Below, piece by piece: positions 24,862-37,651 of a stretch of DNA of 64,000 bases. Each line of letters opens with the position of its first letter. The stretch's first letter is position 1. A program made the translations under genes and the position numbers. The stretch covers positions 16,862,053-16,926,052 of the forward strand of contig CM053335.1 in NCBI GenBank assembly GCA_028583605.1, in the 5' to 3' direction. The DNA comes from Dastarcus helophoroides. Taxonomy: Eukaryota > Arthropoda > Insecta > Coleoptera > Bothrideridae. Below the pieces are notes generated by a model that saw only the letters and a program-made list of their open reading frames with translations, was not told where the DNA came from and searched no databases.

Positions 24862-25059
24862 CAGTGTTGCCGGATGCCCTAGGAGCTTTTTTACTGGAAT
24901 AATTTAGTAAAATTGCATACATTTTAATAAATCCTATCACTAAAATGGAATAAAAATTCTACCAAACTTTTCTATTAAACACATTTTTCCACTGAACTTC
25001 TGCTGGACGGCAAAAATTCTACCAAATCTAGTAGAAGTTTTAATAATCTGGCAACACTG
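24862..25059. mobile_element. hAT MITE with perfect 8-bp TSD
   Basis: TIRs are CAGTGTTGCCGGAT on the left and the complement of CAGTGTTGCCAGAT on the right, one mismatch in 14. The flanks AGTTTTGT at 24854-24861 and 25060-25067 are an exact 8-bp target duplication. The hAT superfamily makes 8-bp duplications and often has CAGTGTTGCC-type ends. The 198-bp interior is AT-rich, carries AAAAATTCTACCAAA twice (about 24951 and 25013), and has no transposase. It inserted into a satellite D monomer, whose sequence resumes after the duplication. Confidence 0.9.
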
Positions 25060-25429
25060 AGTTTTGTGTTTATTCGCCTTTCGTATTTTTGGTGGCTGCT
25101 CTTGTTTAAATACATATGTTTTGTGTTTAAAAGTTAGAGATGTAATTCGGTTTCTGTTGGTTTTCGACATAATTGTTGAGCTAGTGCTAATACTCCGAGC
25201 CTAGTGAATTTTTGGTACACATTTAGTTACGTTGAAAACGAGGCGATCTGTCAGGAAATAGTTTCGGTCGCATATCCCGATGAAACTTTGGAAAAGTGCT
25301 GTGATTGTGTTTTAACTTGGCGATATGCGTAACAGAAGTGAACCAATTTTAAAAAAATATATGAAACTTTAAAGATCAATTTCAATAGGATTTATCCTGT
25401 CCAAACTTGCTTATATCCAGGTGGCTGAT

Positions 25430-25649
25430 TCATGACGGAAGATCGCCATTGGCTGATTATTTCAAATCGTACTTCTGTGATTGCGTGACGTTTTAAATTC
25501 TTTAGCAAATCTTTAGTAATGCGCGCCATGTTGGTTCCGAGTGCGCGTCCGTTTCGCGTAAAAAACAATGTGACTTCTTGTGGTGTTTTTTAGTGTTTTT
25601 AAGTGGAAATGTGGTGTCGATTCCTGTCACTTCGTCGCCCGGTTCCCAG
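25430..25649 (+). promoter_or_regulatory. CpG-rich promoter and candidate first exon ending in a consensus donor
   Basis: A locally CpG-rich block holds an inverted CCAAT box (GCCATTGGCTG, near 25447), CGTGACG, GCGCGCC and CGAGTGCGCGTCCG. It ends at CCCAG|GTAAGTGC with the exon edge at 25649, a near-perfect splice donor. No long frame is open through it, so it would be a 5' untranslated exon. The next plausible acceptor with a nearby poly(A) signal is at 28119. This could be the start of a plus-strand gene or long non-coding RNA converging on sens. There is no family evidence. Confidence 0.4.
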
Positions 25650-26039
25650 GTAAGTGCTAGTTTTAGGGAATTTGCGACGATTTGATTATTTTTGGGGGAG
25701 TAGTAGCTCCCCGTGTTAGGCAAATGGACGCGCCCCGCTGCTGATATATGTCGATTACGTACTAGCAACCAGTGTTGTTCTACTTTGGAACGTTTCGACA
25801 TATAAAACGATTCAGGATTAGTATTTTTAATTACGGGATAATTTCGTTCAAGTTTGGTGGCGGTCTCGGCGCGTGCCGTCACAAAACGTTTTGCCATTTT
25901 GAATCCCTGTATTCAAGGTCATTGGTATTCAGTAGTAAGGCAGGATCGCAAACTGCTGTCAAATAGTTAACCCTAAAACCTAATCAAAATGTCTCCAAAA
26001 CTACATAAACTGCTAAGTATTCATAGCGATTTGCAGTGG

Positions 26040-26070
26040 CGTATCCAGAAAATCGAAGGGGGTTCAAAAT
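26040..26070 (+). mobile_element. Possible transposon end
   Basis: GCAGTGGCGTATCCAGAAAA followed by GGGGGTTC resembles the CAGTGGCGKATCCAG ends of hAT-type elements in insects. No partner end was found because the microsatellite follows. Confidence 0.3.
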
Positions 26071-26111
26071 TCGCTCACTTTTTCTCTAACTTGGCTAAAC
26101 TTTAACTAACA

Positions 26112-26637
<526 letters not shown>

Positions 26638-26639
26638 CT

Positions 26640-28118
26640 AAATGTTCTAAAAAATTTGAGTTTCCAAAAAAATTGATCTTGACAAAAAAGTTTTAAAAAA
26701 GTCTTAATTTTGGATAAAGTTTAGATTTTGAGATAAGTGGGCGTTTTATAAAAAAGTTGACATTTTCAAAAGTGGAAAAATTGGAAAAACGTCGAAGTAT
26801 TCAAAAGAAAGTCAAAATTTTTAAAAATCAAAACCTTCAATAATAAGAGAGAATAGAGAGAACATTGGGACAAAGTTGAAATTAAGAAAAATCTCACAAT
26901 TTTCAAAAAAACTCAGAACTTTGGAAGCCAAAACTTTAAAGGTCGCAACTTTTAAAAAATCGAAATTTTGTAAAAAGCTAGTTTTATTGTAAAAGAGTCA
27001 ACATTTATTACATTTTTGAATTTTTTTTAAAAGTGGGATTTTTTAAAAAGTTGTAATTTACAAAAAGAGTTGAGCTCTACCGAAGTGACTGTTTTTCCTG
27101 TTAATTTAGAAATGTAATGCTGCACATAACTACGAGGAACTGTTTTAATTTTTCTAGAAGTGATTGCGTGCAGTGCGATGTCAGACATTAATTCGAACTC
27201 TCTCATATAATTTCATTACAAAGTTTTGAAGATATTAAACATTAGTTTAAAAGGGAAGTTCGTCGCCATCTACATTTCCGCCTCTTACTCTTAGTCCTCC
27301 AAGAGCATAATCGAGTTAACCTTTGCGAGTGAATTGCACTTAAAAAAAAGCTGTTTACTTTATTCACGCAGACGAAATCTTGGGCGATCTCGAAGTCAAA
27401 TTGCTGCGGTTGAGTAGTTCTGAATGAAAGAAATAAAGAATTTTTTATGTGATTTTTGAAGGGATGTCCTGGCAAAAACATGCCTTCGGCTTACAACGCG
27501 CATAAACAATATTTTTCTTGTTACTTGTATTATTTTTTGATGAGATAATCCATTGTATGATAAGCATGTAGTGAGTGGGTCAATTTCTAATTCTCTTCCA
27601 CCTTGTGGCATACATTAGGCTCCTTGTAATCAGAATCAGCGATTCCCAGAAGGGCGTCCAACATCCTTCATTACCGTATATATTATTCAGTCGTTCTGTC
27701 GATAATAGCTCATAATTTGTTCAAATGTTACCTTCGAACCCTTCTCAACGTGAAAATAAATCCCCTTCAAAAAAATGTTTTACGTTTGTATTTTTAGACG
27801 TGTTTAAGGGAGATGGTTTTTTTGAGGGGGATGAGTTCATTAATTTAATTTTCGAAGATGGGAACTAATCCGTCGAGCTAATCAAGGGAAATGTTTCACT
27901 GTTTGAAAACGGTGTAAAAGATATTTGACCAATTGACGACTAACAAAAAAGCTCCAAAAATGTTGACTAGAATAAAAATAGGACGCCATACACATTCCTG
28001 GTCCCCTGGCAGAGACTAGTGCAACGTAATCTTAAATTTTGTAAATTCCTCTAATCGAAACATTCCGAATATATTTTTTTCTAATAAATGTTTATTTTAA
28101 TTTTTTTTTATTTTTTAG
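26640..28118. other. Unassigned, partly satellite-like AT-rich DNA
   Basis: 26640-27080 is low-complexity DNA loosely related to the AT satellite (AAAAAGTCGAAAT-like words). An imperfect foldback lies at about 27760-27840: ATCCCCTTCAAAAAAA is matched by TTTTTTTGAGGGGGAT. No gene is evident. Confidence 0.4.
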
Positions 28119-28205
28119 GGTACAGGAGGACGCAATGCAAAACCGTCATTTTGAAACGAAATAAGATACCACGTTAAAAGTAATAAATCAACATTTATTT
28201 TAAAC
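28119..28205 (+). ncRNA. Candidate terminal exon of a plus-strand transcript
   Basis: A long T-rich tract leads to TTTTTTAG|GGTACAGGAG, a good acceptor at 28118/28119. It is followed 63 bases later by AATAAA at 28182-28187. The only ATG frame in it is 9 codons. With the donor at 25649 it would make a short spliced non-coding RNA. No expression evidence can be seen in DNA. Confidence 0.25.
28182..28199. terminator. Facing poly(A) signals (plus strand and sens strand)
   Basis: AATAAATCAACATTTATT contains AATAAA on the plus strand (28182-28187) and AATAAA on the minus strand near 28193-28199. It would serve both a plus-strand transcript and sens arriving from the right. Other minus-strand AATAAA motifs occur at about 28876, 28945 and 29625, so sens may end earlier. 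Confidence 0.35.
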
Positions 28206-30020
28206 CTCGAACACACGTTTAATTTCTTCTAAAAAATAGCTAATTATACAAGATTTACAACCAACAGTCATAATTTAATAAAGGCACCCATATTATTAAA
28301 ACTATAAAGACTTAAAAATATTTACAAATCATATTTAAATCACCTAGGGACTACGTAGATTACGAAACTAATTTACAATAATTCTTTGGTTTTTGAAGCT
28401 GTATGAAGTTTTACTAAAAGCTTTTTCTTAAAGAAAAAGCTCATTAGTAAAACTGAAAACAAAGTGCAAATATATATAAAACAATGGTGCTTGAAAAATC
28501 ATAATTAAAATTATTAACTGTTTTTTTTTACATTTTATAACATCACAGAAATCGATCGAAAAAAGTTGGAGTTTTTTTAATATTTTTTTGATTTGCACTT
28601 TTTACAAAGATGGTGGTAACATGTATTTAAAAACATTGTTTCTTTAAGACTAGACTGGTCCTATGTCCCAAAACGTAATGCTGATTTGTATTAAAAAAAT
28701 TTGGTATTCATTACTTAAAGTATTTTATGAATATAAATAATACAATTTGGTTACACTTAACAGTCTAGATTTGGATACAAATTTACACTATTTACAGGTA
28801 CAGAATATAGATATATTTCAGTTGACGTATATCGAGAGAAAATTTATTAGTAACACGTAAGGTAAGTAATTGTACATTTATTAGTTTTATGTATATTTTA
28901 AGTAAAAAATTGATCAATAAATTATTCAGTTGGAAATAAAATGATTTGTTTTATTTACACCTATCTTTGTTATGTAATTATCTTGTTTGGAGCTATTCCA
29001 CAGTTTCTTCCACAGAACAATAGGTGGCGCTATACTTAGGAATCACATAGACGAGGTCTATTAATTTCTAAGTGTATACTTGCCGCATTCGAGTTAGGTA
29101 TGCCAAAAGATCTAGTAAGATCGAAATCGGTATTTTTGAAATTTTAATACTCTGGAATTTGGAAACCTTACACGAAACTTCCACTATTTCTTGAAAAGTC
29201 GATCCTTTATGGTATTTCGTTGCTCTGTGAGTTTAAGTATCCAAGCCAATATTTTCGAGTTCTTTCCAAAAAAAAAGTTTATCGACTCTTGGTCTGATTT
29301 TTAATCAAATCATTCAGGTCGTGGAATTACTAAATAAATTTTCCCGCATTGTATGTAATGCCCGTCTTCAGAGTGAATATATGGCAAATTTTCATGGCCA
29401 AAGAGTAGATTTTCATGGCACAACAGACACGGTCATATTTTAACACTTACTGAAGTTGCTGGATTACAAATTTTAATTTTAATTTATTATTTGAAGAATT
29501 TGTTGAGTAATTTTAATTGTTGCATATTTCTTTGGATGTAACTGGCAATAATTTTAAAGTTTATTTAAACGAACAAATAATTTTCGATAACTAAAAAAAA
29601 AGATTCAAATGCACTTCTGCAATTTTATTTTAAAAAAATCTGGCCTAAAAAAGAGTGATGGAGAGAGGTTAATTATTAGGTCAGGATTAGAAACGTGAAG
29701 ATTTTTTTATGAATATTAAATTGGTCACCTCCGATTGGACCAAAAAATTAAACTATATTCTATAAAATCAAAAACAAAAGCCGCGAACAAATATAATTTC
29801 AACAATTTGTAAAATGATGCAAAAATTTATCATGAGCATTCCAGGGAGTCGTTATAGTGGACGGATTGAATATAATCACATTTTAAAGGTACATAACAGA
29901 AGTACCTATTCTACTTCCTAATATAAATTCGTAACAAAAAAATATATATACATTTTTTGTCTCTTTCGCGTCAACATTTAACCAAATACCACCGCACCTC
30001 ACTCATCGAGTCTTCTAACC
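28190..30020 (-). other. sens: Probable sens 3' UTR and flank
   Basis: AT-rich DNA directly after the sens stop codon, with several minus-strand poly(A) signals. 28981-29165 is a copy of the GGTGGCGCTAT dispersed repeat listed below. No other gene is seen. Confidence 0.45.
28981..29165 (+). repeat. Dispersed repeat, GGTGGCGCTAT family, copy 1
   Basis: Shares GGAGCTATTCCA, ATAGGTGGCGCTAT and CATTCGAGTTAGGTATGCC with later copies at about 43575-43925 (plus) and 44455-44580 (plus), and an inverted copy at about 30745-30915. The family is a transposon remnant of unknown class. Two further pieces lie inside sens intron 2. Confidence 0.65.
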
Positions 30021-30289
30021 CTAATTACTACAACTACTACTCACTTCCTGTTTCACCTCACTAATTTGCATCACGTCCGTCGGTTTGTACACATTCGACA
30101 ACATGGATTCCGGCACGGTGGGATGCTGAGATTCCCTGTGCCTTCTCAGATCGACCTTTCGTTGGAAAGCTTTGTCGCATAGCCCACAGGAAAAGGGCTT
30201 GTAGCCGGTGTGTTTGCGCATGTGGGTGATGAGGTTGGACGATTGGCTGAAAGCCTTCGAGCACACGACGCATTTGTGAGGTTTCTCCC
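30021..30289 (-). CDS. sens: senseless (Gfi-1 family), last coding exon: zinc fingers 3 and 4
   Basis: Sens is a nuclear C2H2 transcription factor for sensory organ precursors that works with proneural bHLH proteins. This exon follows the acceptor TTTCAG at 30290-30292 and continues in phase from exon 4 (ACG G|GG GAG AAA: T-G-E-K-P linker). It encodes finger 3 (C268, C271, H284, H288; [13 protein letters not shown]) and finger 4 (C296, C299, H312, H317; [14 protein letters not shown]), both near-identical to the family. A 33-residue tail follows, with a VKQE sumoylation-type motif at 340-343, then TAG at 30021-30023. Residue numbers refer to the 350-residue model starting at the ATG at 47140. 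The gene has four fingers, like fly Sens and unlike six-finger vertebrate GFI1. Confidence 0.97.
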
Positions 30290-30744
30290 CTGAAACGTAA
30301 TAAGCGGAATTAGTATGGGCTCCTTTTTCATGTAGTGTCGAAGGGGTGGACTAGAACGTTGATTCGCCCAGTTCTGGATGGATTTTATTTATACGGCGTC
30401 CTTTCTTCTGAGGCGCTATCGCGTACATCGTGTTGGGGAAAAATCAATTTTTCAAATTTAATCCTGTTATGTCTTAAGCGTTTTATTAATTAACTTCACG
30501 ACGTCGACGATGCTATACGATCTATTATCTACCGAGTTTCTAAGTTTAAATTTGCGATTTTTAATTTTGTTCTCTAAAGTTTGGATTTAAAATTTGAAAT
30601 TGCTGACTTTTCTAGAAATTTGGTTTTTCAAATTTTCGACCCAAATCCTAAGATTTTGATTTTTTTATACATTTCTAATTCGAAATAATTATGCTCTTCT
30701 TAAAATTTCGCTTTTGTTAGGTTTTTAATGCCCAAATCAATAGG

Positions 30745-30915
30745 TTTAAACATCTATTAGATTCGAAGTTTGGAAACCAAAGACCGGTTTCGATCTTGTT
30801 AAATATTGTCAGTCTGGTATATCTAACTCGAATGCCAACATGTTCCGGCAAGTAAGTACTAAAGAATCAACGGACGCCTAGAGGGCTGCATGACTGTTGT
30901 CCAGGTTGCATTCTA
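30745..30915 (-). repeat. Dispersed repeat, GGTGGCGCTAT family, inverted copy
   Basis: Reverse-complement matches to copies at 43.6-43.9 kb include GGTTGCATTCTA and the CATTCGAGTTAGATATACCA / AAGATCGAAACCGGT words. Diverged. Confidence 0.6.
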
Positions 30916-31965
30916 TTTGCAGGTTTATTGAAATAGCTTTAATTTTTTCTTGCCTCGGCTGTTTCTCATAACTTCTGCCTTGGCATTTTAAACCAGAACA
31001 TTTGAGAAGTTTGACAGTTTTATAAAAATTTCGAAACTTTTCTCCAAATTTTGATTTTTTAAAGTCGCTTTCTTTGTCGCTTCTTTGATTTCTTGGCTTT
31101 AAACGTGAAAATAACAAAACTATTTTCCCAAAATGTAAATTCGTTAATCTCTGAGTCGTTTTTAAGATTGTGCGTTGCAAAACCAGAAATGGTAATAATT
31201 TTTAGCGTCATACTCTAATTATATACATTTCGTGTCATTACTTTTATAATATAATGCAATCGTGAGTTTACTGTGCCTAAGACAAGACAATACAAACTTT
31301 TTCGAACGGAAATCAATTACGTCGCGTTCGAAAATGACACTCGCAACAGGTTAGGGGTCTCAGAACTGCATGTATTGTCATTCGCCGTCGATAAAAAGTC
31401 ATTTATATTATTAATAAGGCGCGTGGAATAGAATAAATTATGTAAATGACGAATAATTCAGGTACAATTATACCGAACTGCATTCGATCGTGGTTATTAT
31501 ATTCGCCCCGGAGGAATTAATAATAATTATATTTTTAATTTAACAAATGGACCCAATTTGTGCACGGCTTATTTGCATCGGTAATCTTAATTTAGCAATA
31601 AACAGGTTCCACTCTTCTATTTTAAATAATTGCTGTTATTAGATTAAGTTTTATGTTACTTGGTTAATATTGTTACGCATTACCGGTTCGATATTAATAC
31701 CAGTGGATTTTAACACTTTTAAACTAGCACCTATTAACGCAAGTCCAGAATATCGACTTCTAGAGAAATCTGGAATGGACACCCACCAATAGATCAGTCT
31801 GATTTACTGGTGAATCCAAATTAAAGACAATGTTGTTAGTTCGTTAAGTTTAACATATGCATGTTGCACCGAGGACGCTTGCATTTTAATGTAGTTGCTA
31901 TGCAACCATAATATCAGAAAGTTACCTCTCTACTAGTGACCTTTGCGGCTTTTGTTACATAGTAC

Positions 31966-32342
31966 TGTAACGAAATGTAATTGTAAAATTTAGAATCTAA
32001 AATAAATTTCTTGATGTAGTATCTATATTGTAACGAAATGTAGTTATAGAATTTAGAACGTAAGGAAATTTTCTAGAAAGATCTGATAAGGGAAAGCGGC
32101 CGCGATAATGAAGCAAACGGTAAGCCTTATCTGCTGTATTTTTCTAGAACCCTGGAAGCGAAAACTATATAAGATGGTCGCCTTTTCCTCGAATTAGTCA
32201 GTTAGAAGTCAGTGCTAGTTACTGAGTTAGTAGTTAGAAGTAAATGAATAAATTGGTGAATTGAAATTGTAGTGTGCCTAGTTCAGTTTAGAAATAAAGT
32301 GTTTTGTAGCTCACCTGTTAATCGTTCGAACCACGCGTAACA
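31966..32342 (+). mobile_element. Solo LTR with duplicated 5' end
   Basis: Starts TGTAACGAAATG and ends ACGCGTAACA. The flanks are GTAC (31962-31965) and GTGC (32343-32346), a one-mismatch 4-bp duplication. The first ~63 bp (31966-32028) are repeated from 32029, where TGTAACGAAATG occurs again, so the LTR's 5' edge is tandemly duplicated within one insertion. It has the family's GCGGCCGCGATAA block, a TATA box (ACTATATAAGATGG) and AATAAAGTG. It lies inside sens intron 4, antisense to sens. Confidence 0.85.
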
Positions 32343-34992
32343 GTGCATAACTTGGTTGTAATTCTGAGCAATAATTACTTTAGCTAGCATGTAGCAAAAA
32401 TATTCTTCGTAGGATACAGTCAAAAGTCTGTTATAATTCATTCCATGGGATTTAGATCTGGCTGAATAAGGTCTATAAGTTGGAAATGTTTGCAGCGACC
32501 TGCCTTCCTTGGCCTCATCAGTAAGGAAAGCCGAATGCTATAACTGTCAACTGTCGAACGACTAATTATTTTATATACGAACGAGTGGTTTTCACAGAAT
32601 TAAACTAGTGCTACAGTTTAAAAAAAATTGATGACATTTTCTTCTATGTAAGATTCTGATCTGCTCAAATAATCGAGTTTTTTCTTTGGTTGTTTTGCCT
32701 TTGCTTCCTAATGATAAAACACATAGAAACGAAGTTCAACAGTTAATAGATACATTTACGTGACAAAAAAATGTGTACACTTAATTAAATCAGTTTCAGT
32801 GGGAATGTTTATCGTCTTTCGTTAAAAGGAAATACCCTTGTCACGCTAAGTTGCGTACTCAAGTACTGTATCGAAACGCGAATTTTCCCCATTATCTTAC
32901 TTAGCATACAAACTTGCGCCGGTTCGTTTAAGCATGTAACTAATTGGACGTAATTGTCGTATTGCTGGGGCATAAAAACGTTTAATTTTTGCTTTGACGA
33001 GTAATGGCTCAATTTTTTTTTAGGTCAACCTCGATAATAATCACCTACTACAGTGTTTTTGGATCTGTTATTCTCAGCTAATAGTTGCTTTATCATTTAT
33101 GATTACCATAATTGCAAAACAAAGTTAGCGTTAATAATTTTGCTTGTAATACGAAACATCTACTTCTTTTTTTGTACTTGGTTCGAGTTTTGTCGCTTGT
33201 CTTAATATTTAGTGGCTACAAAGTTGCAACAAATTTGGTAAGCGCTGATTCATTAAGTCGCAGCTGAATTTCGACCTATGAGGGTCAGGGGTTTAAATAG
33301 GAAGCGCAAAAAGTTTTGGGGGTCATCTTGTAAGATGTCAAATGAAAGGATATTAAAGCTCAAATTATAAAATGGACAGAGTTATTTATTTGTTAAGTTT
33401 TTGTGAAACAAAACATGATAAAATTTTCCCTTCTTTGATTTTAAAGTATCGACGTTTTCATATTTTTTCACACACTAATGGTGGCGTTGTTGAATTTACT
33501 TCAAAAGCCCCCTTCGAACCTAACAAGTTTTAAGAACTTCTGATTTGCAGTTATTGGCTTCACAATTTAACTTTCAGTAATATAGCGGTTTACAAAAGAG
33601 GCAAGCAGACGAAAAACAAGCAAAAACAGTTGCAGCTTTATATAGATGTATAATTTATGTGATAAATGGCATATCTCCGTTTTAGAGGACACGTTTTAAT
33701 AGAATAATAAAACGGACAAGGTATATAAATCAAGGTAAGCGGGTAATCACTGTTAAAATAAAAATTATCTTTACCCGCATGTTTTAACATTCAATTTAAC
33801 AAATCAGACATGTATCTGGCATGTGGTATATTCCGCATTCGAAATAAACAGCTGCCCAAAGAAGAAAGTAAAAATACGATTTGAGCTGTCGTTTGATTGA
33901 CTAAATGACACAACTAACGGTTTTTTGTCTTTAAATATCTAATATCTGATTAATAACACTTTAAATATCGTCATCTATTTAATAAAATTCAAAATACTGA
34001 CTGACTACGCACCAGTGGATTTATAAATCTGAAATTTTGCATCGAAGTTCCCCATATAATGTAGGTGAGCACTAAGAAAAAATTTCTCGATATTCGCCCC
34101 CCTATGAAAGTGAACATGTGCGATTTTACATGTCATGGATCAGGACGAACGTTTTTATGGGAAGAATGTTGGGAGTTACAAACGTGGCTTTAGATAAGTC
34201 GGGTGGTTCCCAAGGTGTTGAAATCTGAAATTTTTTAAAACTTGACACTTGAATATTTTTGCAACCTTGAAAGATGAACTTTGATGGCGAAAAACGTAAT
34301 GGAAATGTAATAGCGAAATCAACGATGGTCGGTAAAATTCATTTTTGGGTTACTCTGCGGGCTATATGCTTTAACAGTGACAAGGGAAACCCAATTTGTG
34401 AAGTGTTTAGATCCCCTAATTGAATTCATTTATACAAAATAAATATTTTGAAAGGATTTATGTCACGCTCTATAAATACGTGACACTTAATTTGTTAAAT
34501 GTACATTTTTGTTTGTTCTTCATTGTCCAAATTTGCTAGACAGTTACAGTTGACCGGCTCTTTAGGTGATATCCGACAACAAAAGAGGCGTTTTATCGAT
34601 TAATAAATAAATAAAATATGGAAGCAATTCACTTATCAGTGTCGTCACCGGTTGTTTCGCCTTTAAAGAAAATCAAAAACAGATTAGAAATCTTTTTCCC
34701 GACTGATGGCCTAATTCACCATAATGATTGATTAGGCGCACGCAATTTTCCAGTGGAAAAGCTTTAATATTATGGTAGTAAATAACTGACCATCACTGTG
34801 ACTTTTTTACGCGAGGAACATTAAGCTAATGACTTCATGTGGCAGTCAAGTAAAAGCGTTTTATTACAGTAACAATAGCAAAAATTATGTCTGAGTTTCC
34901 ATTAGGAGATTTACTTCCACGATTGCATTGGTATCTGATACTCTCCTAGATTATGGAATTTTAGATAGTGGTCTCTTTTAAATGTTCTAGGT

Positions 34993-35060
34993 CAGAGATT
35001 TCCAAACCTTTTTCAACCGCGACCCTTAAATTTAGTCAAAATGCGACCCCTAAATTTAGT
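34993..35060 (+). mobile_element. hAT-like transposon end
   Basis: CAGAGATTTCCAAACCTTTTT then CAACCGCGACCC is the typical terminal wording of animal hAT elements (a CAGNGGTTCCCAACCTTTTT-type TIR followed by CCGCGACCC). I found no matching right end or duplication, so this is a fragment. Confidence 0.5.
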
Positions 35061-35310
35061 CTAACCTAACCTAACATATTTGATGATGTAAGGTGGAAGG
35101 TAGATACTAAATCCTTCAAAACAAATAAAAAAGCGTTTCTTACAAAAAAAGTGCTTGAAACTAGGAAATAACACTATTTTTTTTATTTTCAAATTCTAGT
35201 ACCAAAAATTAAATAACTAGTAAAGTAGCCACATATACGGTTAACTTTAAATCATGTTAGTAACACGACAACAGCATTTTGGTGACGTTTTTTTTTCTTT
35301 TTTTTTTAAG

Positions 35311-35396
35311 TTTAATCCACTCGCAAAGGGTAACCCCATTATGTTTTCAAAGCACTGCGAGTAGGATGCGGAAACAAGGATAGATGGCGATGAACC
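35311..35396 (-). repeat. Dispersed 85-bp repeat (partner at 42743-42826)
   Basis: The reverse complement of this segment matches 42743-42826 over its whole length: GGTTCATCGCC, TTTCCGCATCCTACTCG, CATAATGGGGTT and TTTGCGAGTGGATT. The second copy sits between a solo LTR and the sens exon 3 donor. Confidence 0.8.
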
Positions 35397-36301
35397 GCTT
35401 TCTTCCGCTATCTTCCCTAATCAAAAATCGCTTAACGCGGTCTCTTCGAAAAAATTTCGAAGAATTTTGCATACATTTCAGGGTTAATGCCGTCAAACTA
35501 TTATCGATTAGCAATTTTCTGTAAAATGAATCATAAATCTGTGGTGATAGCAAATGACACACATATGATAAATAATTTACTCAAATGGGGTGTTATCCTA
35601 CAATCACTAATGCAGGCTTGCGTGTTGGGCTTAATTCTAACGACATATGTTTTATTTTTTATAGCGTGTGGGGAAATACCGTTTGTGTGAGATTCCCAGG
35701 GAACTACGATGTCGAAGCTTAAGCTTCTAACTATTCTGCAAATGTGTCCTTTTTACCACGACCGCGTTATCAACGGTATTTTATCTATCACAGAGATCCA
35801 TAAATAATAAAATTCTCCATAATTAGCTGCATTTTAAAAGTATGTGATTACGGATCGATGAACGTCGTGTCACTTTACTAAATGATTTAAAAGTACATAT
35901 AATATCTCTCAACGTTTACAACGTAAATAATAAATTTCAAATAGGCCTCTAATAAGGTAATTGAAACGGTTTTCATGAAATATTAAAATTTCGACTTTGT
36001 TGGGGCATAAATAATTCATAGAAATTCTGCACGTATGTGTAACATTGTCTCTTTGGTTTTCCAGCTGAGTTGGAAGTTTCGTAAAAATTACAGCTCTTAA
36101 ATTATACATCTCGTCTTTAGTAATTTTTTTTCTTTCTTCGAAAGTGGGCGATTTATAGGATTGTGCTTAATATGGAGACAATCGAAGGCAATTTTATGGC
36201 TATCATAACTTCGTGTAATTTAGACATTGTCTTCAATTTAGATAATCGAAACTTTTAATACCTCGTTGTGGGTGTCCCACAAACGCGATTTATTTATGTC
36301 A

Positions 36302-36529
<228 letters not shown>

Positions 36530-36789
36530 TCATTTTCCTGTATATTAACATATTTGGTAGTCACTGTTTACTGCACATTGATTTTATAATTACATTTAAA
36601 CAAGAAATAATAAATAAACAATTAAAATAATAAATTGAAATACAACAATGCACAGTATATACACATTGAACTTTCCAGGTAAACAATTTGGCTTATACAT
36701 TATAGGCGGTGCGGTGTACCGTACATATGAGTTCAAAATATTAATGAGTTTTGGCTCAAAGCCAGTTGTTGAATGATAATCACTCAACG

Positions 36790-36850
36790 CTCAAAGGTAG
36801 CGAGCTAGACTGTCACAGTGGTAAGTTCTGAGTTCGATCTTCGGTCGTCG
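36790..36850 (+). repeat. tRNA-like SINE head
   Basis: GGTAGCGAGCTAGACTG resembles an A box and GAGTTCGATCTTC a B box, about 35 bases apart. No full tRNA fold or acceptor arm is seen. Weak call. Confidence 0.25.
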
Positions 36851-37600
36851 ATCGCAGGTTTTTAATCCTGCTGTACGATATATTCATAGCTACAGATATA
36901 CTGCTCAACATTAGTATGATGGTAAAACCACATTAGTACCTTTGATTGAATATAGTATGTATTTAATCAACGTTAGCACTAACGCGAACCCCCTACAAAA
37001 AATTACCCAACACGCGATTTCACTTCGTTACAATTGAAGGCTCTGTCTATAATTTCAAAGATGTAGTTGGGTGGAGAAATGAGGCTGTAGAATTGGCGAT
37101 TGATTTGTCATTTAGCTTGTCATCATGTATCGTCACACGGTCACGACCAAAACCGTCCTTAATTTACCATAATTGCCTTGAACTTATTAAGTATGAATGA
37201 AGGAAGAAACTTTCGCCGCCATCTTGAAATCTCTATATTACGCTCATTATACGGCCGATGGTTACGTTTCATTAATAATGAAAATCGATACAATTACTTA
37301 CCGTGGCACACTAAGATTTCAAAAGTTAAGCGCTATTAGCTATGCTTAGATTTAATAAATACCGTTCCCGATTAAAGGGTAGTGAATTATTTATAGGGAC
37401 ATTAGTTCCTAGGATAGCTTGATCATTAGAGTTTATACCAGAGCCGGATTTCTCCTAAATCGGGGGAGATTTTATCCCAAAGCGAGTAACCATCAGCACA
37501 AAAAAATGAGCAATTTTTATTTCGCCACTTTTGCTTCCAATTATTAACTTATTTCGTATTCAGTTACTTTTTAATTCATTTATCTTATTTTGTTTTTCAG

Positions 37601-37651
37601 GTTCCAGTGATCATGCCAAAGACTGTGGCTATGACTTACTTTGATGGAAAA
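37601..37651 (+). other. Candidate 51-nt internal exon, antisense to sens
   Basis: TTATTTTGTTTTTCAG at 37585-37600 is a strong acceptor. GGAAAA|GTAAGT at 37651/37652 is a strong donor. Between them one frame only is open: VPVIMPKTVAMTYFDGK, 17 codons, phase 0 at both ends. Possible following exons are at 41205 (after TTAATTACAG; reads VDIGRSIRCPQQ... to TAG at 41264) and 41897 (after TTTTACAG). I do not recognise the peptide. It could belong to a gene nested in, or overlapping, sens. Chance occurrence of two good splice sites is possible. Confidence 0.3.

Noticed and set aside
35063..35085. Insect telomere repeat (CCTAA)n
   Set aside because: Only about two units in tandem; chance or a transposon piece.
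35347..35690. Overlapping 71- and 67-residue ORFs on opposite strands
   Set aside because: They overlap a dispersed repeat, and neither has splice or codon support.
37439..37480. Second hAT-like start (CAGAGCCGGATTT)
   Set aside because: Only a dozen matching bases and no partner end.
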